Part shown: piece after piece, positions 15,002 through 22,411 of the stretch
Numbering within the stretch: position 1 is the stretch's first letter
Layout: the number at the start of each line of letters is the position of its first letter
NCBI GenBank assembly: GCA_017381835.1
Contig: JAFOBK010000210.1
Location: 1-24,080 of the forward strand
Reading direction: 5' to 3'
Length of the DNA stretch: 24,080 bases
Source: Oscillospiraceae bacterium
Lineage (GTDB): Bacteria > Bacillota_A > Clostridia > Oscillospirales > Oscillospiraceae
The notes under the pieces: generated by a model
Databases searched by the model: none
What the model was told of the DNA's origin: nothing
Seen by the model: only the letters and a program-made list of their open reading frames with translations
Position numbers and translations under genes: made by a program

Positions 15002-16390
15002 ATGAAGAAGCTTATCGCACTTCTGCTGGCTCTGGTCATGGTTCTGGGCCTGGCTGCTTGCTCCGTCGAGAAGACTCCCGCAGCTCCCGAGACCACTCCC
15101 GCTCCTGAGGCAGCACCCGAGGCAGCTCCCGAAGCTCCCGAGGCAGAGGCAGCTCCCGAAGCTCCCGCTGCAGCATCCGAGATCACTCTGTGGACCTACC
15201 CCATCGGCGGCTGGGGCCAGCAGGATGTTGTTGATGCTCTGATGGCTGATTTCGAAGCAGCTACCGGCATCAAGGTTACTGTTGAGTACCTGACCTACGC
15301 TGACGGCGACGACAAGGTCAACACCGCTATCGAAGGCGGCCAGGCTCCCGACCTGATCATGGAAGGTCCCGAGCGTCTGGTTGCTAACTGGGGCGCAAAG
15401 GGCAAGATGGTCAACATCGCTGACCTGTTCGACGACACCGACAAGGCTGAGCTGAACCCCGCTACCGTTGCTGCTTGCTTCGCTGACGATGCAACTGCTT
15501 ACGAGTATCCCCTGGTTATGACCGCTCACTGCATGGCTATCAACAAGACTGTCTTCGAGGCAGCTGGCGCAATGCAGTACATCGACGAGGCTACCCACAC
15601 CTGGAAGTCCGTTGCTGACTTCGAGGCAGCTATCGCAGCTGTTTACGAGTACACCGGCAAGCAGGTCGGCGCTGTTTACTGCGTTGGCCAGGGTGGCGAC
15701 CAGGGTACCCGTGCACTGGTTAACAACCTGTGCGGCGGCACCTTCACCAACCCCGAGCACACCGAGTACACCTGGGGCTCCGAGGAGAACGTTACCGCTC
15801 TGAAGAAGCTGTACGACAACCCCGCTATCGCATTTGACGCTGGTATCGCTGGCGGCGACGAAATCGCTCTGTTCTACAATGGCACTCTGAACGTTGCATT
15901 CTGCTGGAACATCGCTCAGCAGCTGAACCCCAACACCGCTAACACCGGCGCTGAGAAGACCGCTTCCGGCGACGACATCATGTTCATGGCATTCCCCTCC
16001 GACGACACTGCAAAGCTGCAGGGTGGTATCTGGGGCTTCGGTATCTTCGATAACGGCGACGCTGCTCGTATCGAGGCTGCTAAGACCTTCATCAAGTACT
16101 TCTGCGACTCCGCTGCTACCGCTGACGCTGTCAAGGCTGCTAACTACTTCGCAGCTCGTACCGCAGCTGAGGGCACCGATCTGTCCAACATCTGGGCTGA
16201 CAACGCTATCATGGCTGAGTACAACGTCCTGATGCCTCTGCTGGGTGACTACTACCAGGTTACCACCGGCTGGGCTGAGGCTCGTACTTGCTGGTGGAAC
16301 ATGCTGCAGCAGGTTGGCGCTTCCGACGGTTCCGTCGAGGCTATCCAGGCCGCTGTTGACCAGTACGTTAACCAGGCTAACGGCCAGTAA
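15002..16390 (+). CDS. Sugar ABC transporter substrate-binding lipoprotein (CUT1 type)
   Basis: This 462-aa extracellular protein starts with a type II signal peptide (lipobox LAAC, lipidated Cys20), then an Ala/Pro/Glu linker of about 35 residues (24-58) with repeated APEA units. The family 1 binding fold begins at EITLWTYPIGG. It is aromatic-rich (GWAEARTCWWNML). AGGAGA lies 8 nt before the ATG. Neighbouring lyase, kinase and epimerase genes suggest that it captures a sialic acid, such as Neu5Ac or 2,7-anhydro-Neu5Ac, or a related amino sugar. The exact ligand is inferred. Codon use is extremely biased, as expected for an abundant binding protein. Confidence 0.88.
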   Translation: MKKLIALLLALVMVLGLAACSVEKTPAAPETTPAPEAAPEAAPEAPEAEAAPEAPAAASEITLWTYPIGGWGQQDVVDALMADFEAATGIKVTVEYLTYADGDDKVNTAIEGGQAPDLIMEGPERLVANWGAKGKMVNIADLFDDTDKAELNPATVAACFADDATAYEYPLVMTAHCMAINKTVFEAAGAMQYIDEATHTWKSVADFEAAIAAVYEYTGKQVGAVYCVGQGGDQGTRALVNNLCGGTFTNPEHTEYTWGSEENVTALKKLYDNPAIAFDAGIAGGDEIALFYNGTLNVAFCWNIAQQLNPNTANTGAEKTASGDDIMFMAFPSDDTAKLQGGIWGFGIFDNGDAARIEAAKTFIKYFCDSAATADAVKAANYFAARTAAEGTDLSNIWADNAIMAEYNVLMPLLGDYYQVTTGWAEARTCWWNMLQQVGASDGSVEAIQAAVDQYVNQANGQ

Positions 16391-16391
16391 T

Positions 16392-16451
16392 TTGACTCAA
16401 AAGTCAATTTGATGGTTCCAAATGCCCCTCCCTCTGGGGAGGGGCATTTTT
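16392..16451 (+). terminator. Tandem hairpins: partial terminator after the binding-protein gene
   Basis: A small hairpin TTGACT/AGTCAA (16392-16407) is followed by a 13-bp perfect stem (16420-16432 with 16437-16449, loop TCTG) and a T run. Such a structure between a binding-protein gene and its permease genes typically stabilises the upstream mRNA and lowers downstream expression. Confidence 0.8.
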
Positions 16452-16458
16452 CAAAGGG

Positions 16459-16488
16459 TTGAGAAAAGAATCCGGAAAAGTGTATAGG
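16459..16488 (+). promoter_or_regulatory. Possible secondary promoter before the permease genes
   Basis: TTGAGA (16459-16464), 18 nt and TATAGG (16483-16488) follow the terminator. The match is moderate. It could supply permease transcription independent of read-through. Confidence 0.35.
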
Positions 16489-16575
16489 TAATGTGTCCGC
16501 AGTGCACACCCCTGCCTGGGGACACGAGATTTATGCATTTTTCCGGGGTATGTTAATTTCGGGAGGAGGATTTCC

Positions 16576-17484
16576 TTGGCAAACAAGACAATTTCTGTAG
16601 ACAAGCGTTCCCGTCGCCTTGTCCTGCGTGAGACTGCTACGTCTTACCTGTTCCTGGCACCTTTCCTGGTGTTCTTCGTAATGTTTGTTGTCTATCCTAT
16701 GTTCATGTGCGTCTACACTTCTTTCTTTGACGCAACCATGGGTAAGGAAGACGTATTCATCGGTTTCCAGAACTATAAGACCCTGTTCCAGGATGAGGTC
16801 TTCTGGGTGGCACTGCGTAACACCATGGTTATCGTGCTGGTGTCCGTGCCTGTGACTTGTGCATTCTCTCTGTGGGTAGCTTCTGTTATCAGCAGAATGC
16901 ATGTGGCCGCAACTTCTCTGTTCCGCTGCATCTTCTATCTGCCCGTTGTTACCGGCTCTGTTGCCGTTACCATGGTTTGGAAGTGGATGTATAACAACTA
17001 CTACGGTATTATCAACTACCTGGGCACTCAGACCGGCCTGCTGGATGAGAACATCAACTGGCTGGGCGATCCCAAGTATGCTCTGGGCTGTATCATCCTG
17101 ATCCTGCTGACCACCTCCGTTGGCCAGCCCATCGTTCTGTACGTTTCCGCTCTGGATAACGTGGACAAGGGTATGATCGAAGCTGCTGAGGTTGACGGTG
17201 CTTCCCGTATGCAGGCATTCTGGAAGATCAAGTGGCCTCAGATGATGCCCACCACTCTGTACATCCTGGTTATCACCACCATCAACTCCTTCCAGTGCTT
17301 CGCACTGATCCAGCTGCTGACTCTGGGTGGTCCCAACAACTCCACCATGACCATCATGTACTACATCTACTACAATGCCTTCAAGCTCTACAAGTACGGC
17401 TATGGCAATGCAATGGGTGTTATCCTGGCGATCATCATCGCCATCCTGTCTGCCGTCCAGTTCAAGCTGGGCGAAGAGAAATAA
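16576..17484 (+). CDS. Sugar ABC transporter permease (MalF-like, CUT1)
   Basis: This 302-aa protein has six membrane segments and the EAA loop EAAEVDGASRMQAFWKIKWP (202-221) that contacts the ATPase. It starts at TTG (16576); GGAGG lies 6 nt upstream within a GGAGGAGG stretch, and the mature N-terminus (MANKTISVDKRSRR) is reasonable. A TTG start would reduce translation relative to the binding protein. It pairs with the next permease; the two genes are separated by 14 nt. Confidence 0.92.
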   Translation: MANKTISVDKRSRRLVLRETATSYLFLAPFLVFFVMFVVYPMFMCVYTSFFDATMGKEDVFIGFQNYKTLFQDEVFWVALRNTMVIVLVSVPVTCAFSLWVASVISRMHVAATSLFRCIFYLPVVTGSVAVTMVWKWMYNNYYGIINYLGTQTGLLDENINWLGDPKYALGCIILILLTTSVGQPIVLYVSALDNVDKGMIEAAEVDGASRMQAFWKIKWPQMMPTTLYILVITTINSFQCFALIQLLTLGGPNNSTMTIMYYIYYNAFKLYKYGYGNAMGVILAIIIAILSAVQFKLGEEK

Positions 17485-17498
17485 GGGGGGCGTAGGAA

Positions 17499-18452
17499 AT
17501 GGCTAAGAATACTTTGATTTACAGCTCTTCCAGAGAGAAGATGTACAAGTGGTTTTCCGCAATTGTGGTCGCAATTGTTGCCTTCCTCTTTGCATTCCCT
17601 CTGTACTGGATCATCACCGGTGCATTTAAGACCGGTGCGGAGATCAACTCCACCACTCCTGTCTGGTTCCCCTCTGAGTGGGATCTGGGCAACTTCCAGC
17701 GCCTGATGTCCAAGCGTTCCGCTCCTCTGTTTGACATTACCCTGGGTGGCAACAGCATTCAGGCATTTGGCTACACCATTAACTTTGACAAGATTGTCAT
17801 CACCGGCCCCTCCGTTCCCGCTGCTATCCGCTGGCTGCTGAACACCGTGTTCATGTCCGTAGGCGCTATGCTGATCACCTGCCTGACCGCTGCAATGGCC
17901 GGTTATGTGCTGGCTAAGAAGCGTTTCATCGGCCAGGGCATCGTTTTCAGCCTGATCGTCTGCGCTATGGCTCTGCCCAAGCAGGTTATTCTGATCCCCC
18001 TGCTGCGTGAGATGTCCGCTCTGAAGCTGTACGATACCATTTGGGCTGTTATCTTCCCCGTAGTCGGCTGGCCCTTCGGCGTGTTCCTGCTGAAGCAGTT
18101 CGCTGAGGGTATTCCCACCGAAATGGTGGAAGCCTGCCGTATCGACGGTGCCAGCGAGTGGAGAACCTTCACCGATGTCATGTTCCCCATGATCAAGCCC
18201 GGTGTCGGTGCTTGCGCAATCTTCACCTTCATCAACTCTTGGAATGACTACTTCATGCAGCTGATCATGCTGACTGCAAACAAGAACCTGACCATCTCCC
18301 TGGGTATTGCTACCATGCAGGGCGAGTCCTCTACTGACTACGGCCTCTTGATGGCCGGTGCCGCACTGGCATCCGTCCCCATCATCATCGTGTTCCTGAT
18401 CTTCCAGAAGTATTTCACCAAGGGCATCACCATGGGTGCTGTTAAGGGTTAA
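17499..18452 (+). CDS. Sugar ABC transporter permease (MalG-like, CUT1)
   Basis: This 317-aa protein has six membrane segments; the EAA loop EACRIDGASEWRTFTDVMFP lies at 211-230. It has a periplasm-side insertion (about 50-110) after the first membrane segment. GGGGGG then GTAGGA precede the ATG, a weak RBS. No ATPase gene follows, so a shared MsmX/UgpC-type ATPase encoded elsewhere probably energises the transporter. Confidence 0.92.
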   Translation: MAKNTLIYSSSREKMYKWFSAIVVAIVAFLFAFPLYWIITGAFKTGAEINSTTPVWFPSEWDLGNFQRLMSKRSAPLFDITLGGNSIQAFGYTINFDKIVITGPSVPAAIRWLLNTVFMSVGAMLITCLTAAMAGYVLAKKRFIGQGIVFSLIVCAMALPKQVILIPLLREMSALKLYDTIWAVIFPVVGWPFGVFLLKQFAEGIPTEMVEACRIDGASEWRTFTDVMFPMIKPGVGACAIFTFINSWNDYFMQLIMLTANKNLTISLGIATMQGESSTDYGLLMAGAALASVPIIIVFLIFQKYFTKGITMGAVKG

Positions 18453-18493
18453 TCGTTCGAAATAAACTGTCGATTTATATAGGAGAATAAAAT

Positions 18494-19402
18494 ATGAAAG
18501 ATATGACTAAGTATCAGGGTATTATCCCCGCATTTTATGCTTGCTACGACGCAAATGGCGCTATCAATCCCGCTGCTGTCCGTGAGATGACCCAGTGGTT
18601 CATCGACCAGGGCGTTCAGGGTCTGTACGTTGGCGGCTCCTCCGGCGAGTGCATCTACCAGAGCAAGGAAGACCGCAAGGTTACTCTGGAAAATGTTATG
18701 GCTGTGGCTAAGGGCAAGCTGACCATCATTGCTCATGTTGCTTGCAACAATACCGCTGACTCTCAGGAGCTGGCTGCTCACGCAGAATCCCTGGGTGTTG
18801 ACGCTATCGCAGCAATTCCTCCCATCTACTTCAAGCTGCCCCCCTATGCCATTGCAAAGTACTGGAATGACATCAGCGCAGCCGCTCCCAACACTGATTT
18901 CATCATCTACAACATTCCCCAGCTGGCTGGCGTGGCACTGACCATTCCTCTGCTGAAGGAAATGCTGAAGAACCCCCGCGTCATCGGTGTTAAGAACTCC
19001 TCTCCCGCTACCCAGGACATTCAGATGTTCGCTGACGAAGGCTGCATCGTCTTCAACGGTCCCGATGAGCAGCTGATCTCCGGCCTGGTTATGGGCGCAA
19101 TCGGCGGTATCGGCGGCACCTACGGTGCTATGCCCAAGCTGTATGTTGAGCTGTATCGCTGCGTTAAGGCAGGCGAGCTGGCAAAGGCTCTGGAGATCCA
19201 GAACGACTGCTGCCGTATCATCTACAAGCTGTGCTCCGGCTACGGCAATATGTACGGCATGATCAAGGAGTCCCTGCGCCGTCTGGGTGCTCCCGACTGC
19301 GGCTCTGTCCGCGCACCTCTGGCTGAGCTGGTCGAGGCTGACTACGCAATCGTTGACGAGTGCGTTGCTATGATCAAGGCAGCTCAGGAGAAGTACTGCT
19401 AA
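18494..19402 (+). CDS. nanA: N-acetylneuraminate lyase (DapA/NAL family)
   Basis: This 302-aa class I aldolase cleaves Neu5Ac to ManNAc and pyruvate. Key parts are visible: GGSSGE (47-52, equivalent to GGSTGE), the catalytic Tyr139 in IIYNIPQLAGV, and Schiff-base Lys167 in VIGVKNSS. The YNIP-LAGV motif favours lyase over dihydrodipicolinate synthase, as do the transporter and epimerase neighbours. AGGAG lies 9 nt upstream. It follows the second permease by 41 nt and ends at a strong terminator. Codon use is highly biased. Confidence 0.9.
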   Translation: MKDMTKYQGIIPAFYACYDANGAINPAAVREMTQWFIDQGVQGLYVGGSSGECIYQSKEDRKVTLENVMAVAKGKLTIIAHVACNNTADSQELAAHAESLGVDAIAAIPPIYFKLPPYAIAKYWNDISAAAPNTDFIIYNIPQLAGVALTIPLLKEMLKNPRVIGVKNSSPATQDIQMFADEGCIVFNGPDEQLISGLVMGAIGGIGGTYGAMPKLYVELYRCVKAGELAKALEIQNDCCRIIYKLCSGYGNMYGMIKESLRRLGAPDCGSVRAPLAELVEADYAIVDECVAMIKAAQEKYC

Positions 19403-19408
19403 TTTGAT

Positions 19409-19439
19409 AAAAGCCGCCGCGTAACCCACGGCGGCTTTT
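19409..19439 (+). terminator. Intrinsic terminator after nanA
   Basis: An 11-bp stem (19409-19419 with 19429-19439), including GCCGCCG/CGGCGGC, ends in a T run. It lies just 10 nt before the next gene. Confidence 0.9.
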
Positions 19440-19449
19440 TCCCAATGAT

Positions 19450-20100
19450 ATGGAATTTTTAAAACCTTTGCAGGTAATCTGGGATTACCTGTGTCTGAAC
19501 GAACCTCTTCCCAAAGCCGATTGCATTGTGGGTTTTGGTAATTTCAATACGGATATTGCCCGACGCGCAGCAGAGCTTTATCACCAGGGTTATGCCCCCA
19601 AGGTGCTCTTCACAGGTGGCCTCGGACGCAATACGGAGGGCCTGCTCCCGGAGCCGGAGGCAGTGCGCTTTGCCAAGGTGGCTATGGACTGCGGAGTGCC
19701 GGAAGAAAACATCATTTTAGAGGATCGTTCCACCAACACCAAAGAAAACATTCTTTTTACCCGTGAGAAACTGGCGTCGATGGGACTTCCCAGCGAACGA
19801 ATTTTGGGTGTCCATCAGCCCTTTATGGAGCGGCGGATCAAGGCGGCCATGGGTGTCTACTGGCCGGATCTGGACTTCCACATTACCTCTCCCCAGGTGA
19901 CGATCCCGGAGTATTTGGAGCGAGCCAGGGAGCAGGGAATCACGGAAAATGCATCCGTTTCTGTGATCGTGGGTGATTTTCAAAGAATGGATTTGTATGC
20001 TAAACTGGGCTATCAGCTGCCCCAGCATATTCCCCAGGAGGCCTGGGAGGCCTTCCACGCACTTGTGGAAATGGGATTTGATAAGCAGCTGGCAAAATGA
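19450..20100 (+). CDS. YdcF/ElyC-like DUF218 protein
   Basis: This 216-aa protein matches the DUF218/YdcF fold: ADCIVGFGNFN near the start, KVLFTGGLGRN, a central acidic PEAVRFAKVAM, ILEDRSTNTKENILFTRE, and a late VIVGDFQRMDLYA. Members bind nucleotide-like ligands or act on envelope metabolism; function here is unknown. Its ATG has no clear Shine-Dalgarno and follows the terminator T run directly, so expression is probably low. Its codon use is ordinary, unlike the genes on both sides, so it looks inserted into the pathway operon. Confidence 0.75.
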   Translation: MEFLKPLQVIWDYLCLNEPLPKADCIVGFGNFNTDIARRAAELYHQGYAPKVLFTGGLGRNTEGLLPEPEAVRFAKVAMDCGVPEENIILEDRSTNTKENILFTREKLASMGLPSERILGVHQPFMERRIKAAMGVYWPDLDFHITSPQVTIPEYLERAREQGITENASVSVIVGDFQRMDLYAKLGYQLPQHIPQEAWEAFHALVEMGFDKQLAK

Positions 20101-20118
20101 AACAGGAGGATTTTCAAA

Positions 20119-21501
20119 ATGCAGTATTTAGGAATTGAGTATCAGATGAAGCATGCCCCCAAGCTGGACCCCACTTTCATTCCTTTCGGTGTGTGGCGCG
20201 CAGCTTACCTGAAGGCCGCAAAGCAGCCTGTTGCCATTGCTGTTGAGCGTGATAAGGGCCGTGTTTCTGTTCATCATACCTGTATCCACGGCACCCCCGA
20301 AATGGCTGAGGCTGACTACCGCTACATGGAGCGCTATGTGAAGTTCCTGCTGTGGTCCACCGGCGGTTTCCGTGTTTCTATCTGCGGCTGCTCTGAGCTG
20401 GCTCAGCGTCTGCAGAAGGCTTACACCCCCGAGGGTGACCGTCACTTCGACTTTACTTTCGTCAATCAGCTCTACGAGCGTGACCTGGAGATCCTGGATC
20501 TGCCTCTGGATCAGTGCCCCGCTTCCAACGAAGTGGCTGAGTCCATTGGTGGCTACATGGACGGCTGCCGCATCGGCTTCGACGCAGGCGGTTCCGATAT
20601 GAAGGTTTCCGCAGTTGTGGACGGTGAAACCATCTTCTCTGAAGAGGTTGTGTGGCTGCCCAAGCTGAACGATGACCCCAACTACCATTTTGAGCACATT
20701 GTCGGCGCTATGAAGCTGGCAGCTTCCAAGATGCCCAGAGTTGATGCCATCGGTGTTTCTTCCGCCGGTACTTTCATCGGCAATGCTCCTATGGTTGCAT
20801 CTTTGTTCATCAAGGTTCCCCGCACCCGCTGGGATGAGATCAAGACCATCTACGACCGCGCAGGCGCAGCAGTAAACCCCGACGCACCTCTGCTGGTTGC
20901 CAACGACGGTGACGTTTCTGCTCTGGCAGGCGCACTGGGCCTGGGCAAGGGCAACCTGATGGGTCTGGCAATGGGTACTTCCGAGGCAGTTGGCTATGTT
21001 GACGCTGACCAGAACGTTCTGGGCTGGATCAACGAGCTGGCATTCGCTCCCGTTGACCTGCAGGAAGGCGCAATGCAGGACGAGTGGTCCACCGACTACG
21101 GTGTTGGCTGCAAGTACTTCTCTCAGGACGCTGTCATCAAGCTGGCTCCCTGGGCAGGTATCGAAGTTCCTGAGGATCTGACCCTGGCTCAGAAGCTGAA
21201 GTTCGTTCAGAAGCTGATGGAAGCCGATGATGAGCGTGCCATCGCAGTCTTCGAGACCATCGGCGCTTACCTGGCTTACACCACCGTTCTGTACTCCCAG
21301 TTCTACGATCTGGAGTACCTGATGCTGCTGGGCCGTGTTATGTCCGGTAAGGGCGGCGACACCATTCTGCGTGTCTGCAACGAGATTCTGGCTGACGAGT
21401 ATCCCGAACTGGCTGCAAAGTGCACCGTCACTCTGCCCGACGAGAAAATGCGTCGTGTTGGTCAGTCCGTGGCTGCCGCAAGCCTTCCTAAGGCTAAGTA
21501 A
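20119..21501 (+). CDS. ASKHA-type sugar kinase, ROK-like, with N-terminal extension
   Basis: This 460-aa protein carries an ASKHA/ROK-like kinase from about residue 151: phosphate-1 loop IGFDAGGSDMK (152-162), VSSAGTF, ANDGDVSALAGALG (261-274, Asp263 as candidate base) and AMGTSEAVGY (284-293). Residues 1-150 form a further domain that I do not recognise. The ROK cysteine cluster CxCGxxGC is absent and the usual ROK length is about 300 residues, so it is a divergent member. In context it probably phosphorylates ManNAc or GlcNAc. It has AGGAGG 10 nt upstream and biased codons, and it ends at a terminator. Confidence 0.7.
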   Translation: MQYLGIEYQMKHAPKLDPTFIPFGVWRAAYLKAAKQPVAIAVERDKGRVSVHHTCIHGTPEMAEADYRYMERYVKFLLWSTGGFRVSICGCSELAQRLQKAYTPEGDRHFDFTFVNQLYERDLEILDLPLDQCPASNEVAESIGGYMDGCRIGFDAGGSDMKVSAVVDGETIFSEEVVWLPKLNDDPNYHFEHIVGAMKLAASKMPRVDAIGVSSAGTFIGNAPMVASLFIKVPRTRWDEIKTIYDRAGAAVNPDAPLLVANDGDVSALAGALGLGKGNLMGLAMGTSEAVGYVDADQNVLGWINELAFAPVDLQEGAMQDEWSTDYGVGCKYFSQDAVIKLAPWAGIEVPEDLTLAQKLKFVQKLMEADDERAIAVFETIGAYLAYTTVLYSQFYDLEYLMLLGRVMSGKGGDTILRVCNEILADEYPELAAKCTVTLPDEKMRRVGQSVAAASLPKAK

Positions 21502-21512
21502 TAACGAAAATC

Positions 21513-21545
21513 ATCCCTCCGCAGGTTTTCTGCGGAGGGATTTTT
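21513..21545 (+). terminator. Intrinsic terminator after the kinase gene
   Basis: A perfect 12-bp stem (21513-21524 with 21530-21541), loop GTTTT, is followed by a T run. Confidence 0.92.
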
Positions 21546-21547
21546 CA

Positions 21548-21576
21548 TTGCATGTGGATGAAAACTATGGTACAGT
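21548..21576 (+). promoter_or_regulatory. Promoter of the 156-aa protein gene
   Basis: TTGCAT (21548-21553), a 17-nt spacer and TACAGT (21571-21576) lie about 20 nt before the start codon, whose RBS is AAGGAGGG. Confidence 0.65.
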
Positions 21577-21597
21577 AAAAGAAAAGGAGGGATCGGT

Positions 21598-22068
21598 ATG
21601 CATTTGTGGGAAAAAGCAAAAGCTGTGTGTATCCAAACCGGACCGGAGATCGTGGGCGGTTTTAGCCTGGGATTCGATAAGAGAATCACAGAGGAAACAA
21701 AGAATGCCCTGATTGACTTTGTTTATTGGGTAGAGGACAATTATCCCATTCCGGTTACCTTGTGGGTGGACTTTAAGTACAATCATTATCTGGTGAGCCG
21801 GAAGAAAAATCGGGTGGGTTATAAATTCTACTGGGTGGATTTTGATACCTATCCGGTCTTTGAAAAGGAAGAGGATATCCCGGTGATTGAACTGCCGGTG
21901 AGAACCGAAAACTGGACAATGGAGGAAATTTTGGCATCCTTCATTGAAGCTATCTCCTGCTATTTTGCGTGGCTGACCAACCAGATGGTTGAAGGCTTTG
22001 AACCGGATTTGGATCAGGTTGAAGAGATTTTGCAGAAATACTTACAATCCCGGGAGGAAGAAATATGA
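21598..22068 (+). CDS. Uncharacterised 156-aa protein
   Basis: I do not recognise this protein. It has no signal peptide or membrane segment. It is rich in aromatic and acidic residues (VYWVEDNYPIPVTLWVDFKY; YKFYWVDF; VPVIELPV near the middle), with a C-terminal helical part (SCYFAWLTNQMVEGFEPDLD, then EEILQKYLQSREEEI). AAGGAGGG precedes the ATG. The stop overlaps the start of the next gene by 4 nt, so it is coupled to a small DUF898-like membrane protein. Confidence 0.8.
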   Translation: MHLWEKAKAVCIQTGPEIVGGFSLGFDKRITEETKNALIDFVYWVEDNYPIPVTLWVDFKYNHYLVSRKKNRVGYKFYWVDFDTYPVFEKEEDIPVIELPVRTENWTMEEILASFIEAISCYFAWLTNQMVEGFEPDLDQVEEILQKYLQSREEEI

Positions 22069-22373
22069 ATAACAGCAATTCCGTATTTACCGGCAGCCTG
22101 CTGGGGCTTATCGGTGTGAACATCTGGACCTTTTTGCTGATGGTGCTGACTTTAGGCCTGTGCGCGCCCTGGGCCGTTTGCTTCAAAGAGCGGTGGATTG
22201 CAAAGCACACCTATATTGACGGCAGACAGCTGATGTTTGACGGCACCGGCGGCCAGCTCTTCGGCAACTATATCAAGTGGTTTCTGCTGACCATCATTAC
22301 CCTTGGTATCTACGGCTTCTGGCTGGATATCAAGATGAAGCAATGGATCGTTAAGCATACGCATTTTGCATAA
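22065..22373 (+). CDS. DUF898/YjgN-like small membrane protein
   Basis: This 102-aa protein has two hydrophobic segments (about 12-38 and 70-86) and pairs of related motifs. LTLGLCAPWAVCFKERWIAKHT and ITLGIYGFWLDIKMKQWIVKHT look like two copies of one unit, as in the DUF898 (YjgN) family of unknown function. The FDGTGGQLFGNYIKWFLLT stretch is typical. It overlaps the upstream gene by ATGA. Its size is much smaller than full YjgN, so it is a minimal member. Confidence 0.75.
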   Translation: MNNSNSVFTGSLLGLIGVNIWTFLLMVLTLGLCAPWAVCFKERWIAKHTYIDGRQLMFDGTGGQLFGNYIKWFLLTIITLGIYGFWLDIKMKQWIVKHTHFA

Positions 22374-22375
22374 AA

Positions 22376-22411
22376 GAAGAAATCTCCCTCCAGCAGGAGG
22401 GAGATTATTAT
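22376..22411. terminator. Intrinsic terminator between convergent genes
   Basis: An 11-bp perfect stem (22381-22391 with 22396-22406), loop AGCA, is followed by TATTATTT on the plus strand and TTCTTCTTTT on the minus strand. It serves the DUF898-like gene and the AraC gene. Confidence 0.75.

Noticed and set aside
14981..15760. 259-codon open frame on the minus strand opposite the lipoprotein gene
   Set aside because: Low-complexity Ser/Gly/Val/Cys translation produced by the repetitive, codon-biased sense strand.
18494..19402. Dihydrodipicolinate synthase (dapA) as the identity of this aldolase
   Set aside because: The YNIPQLAGV and GGSSGE motifs and the transporter, epimerase and kinase neighbours fit N-acetylneuraminate lyase; no lysine-pathway genes are nearby.
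18449..19429. 326-codon open frame on the minus strand opposite nanA
   Set aside because: Same cause: antisense of a highly biased gene. It would run through the nanA terminator and encodes no recognisable fold.
21513..21541. Inverted repeats at 1119-1149, 11201-11226, 21513-21541 and 22381-22406 as possible mobile-element ends
   Set aside because: They differ in sequence and each lies at a gene end with a T run, so they are separate intrinsic terminators.
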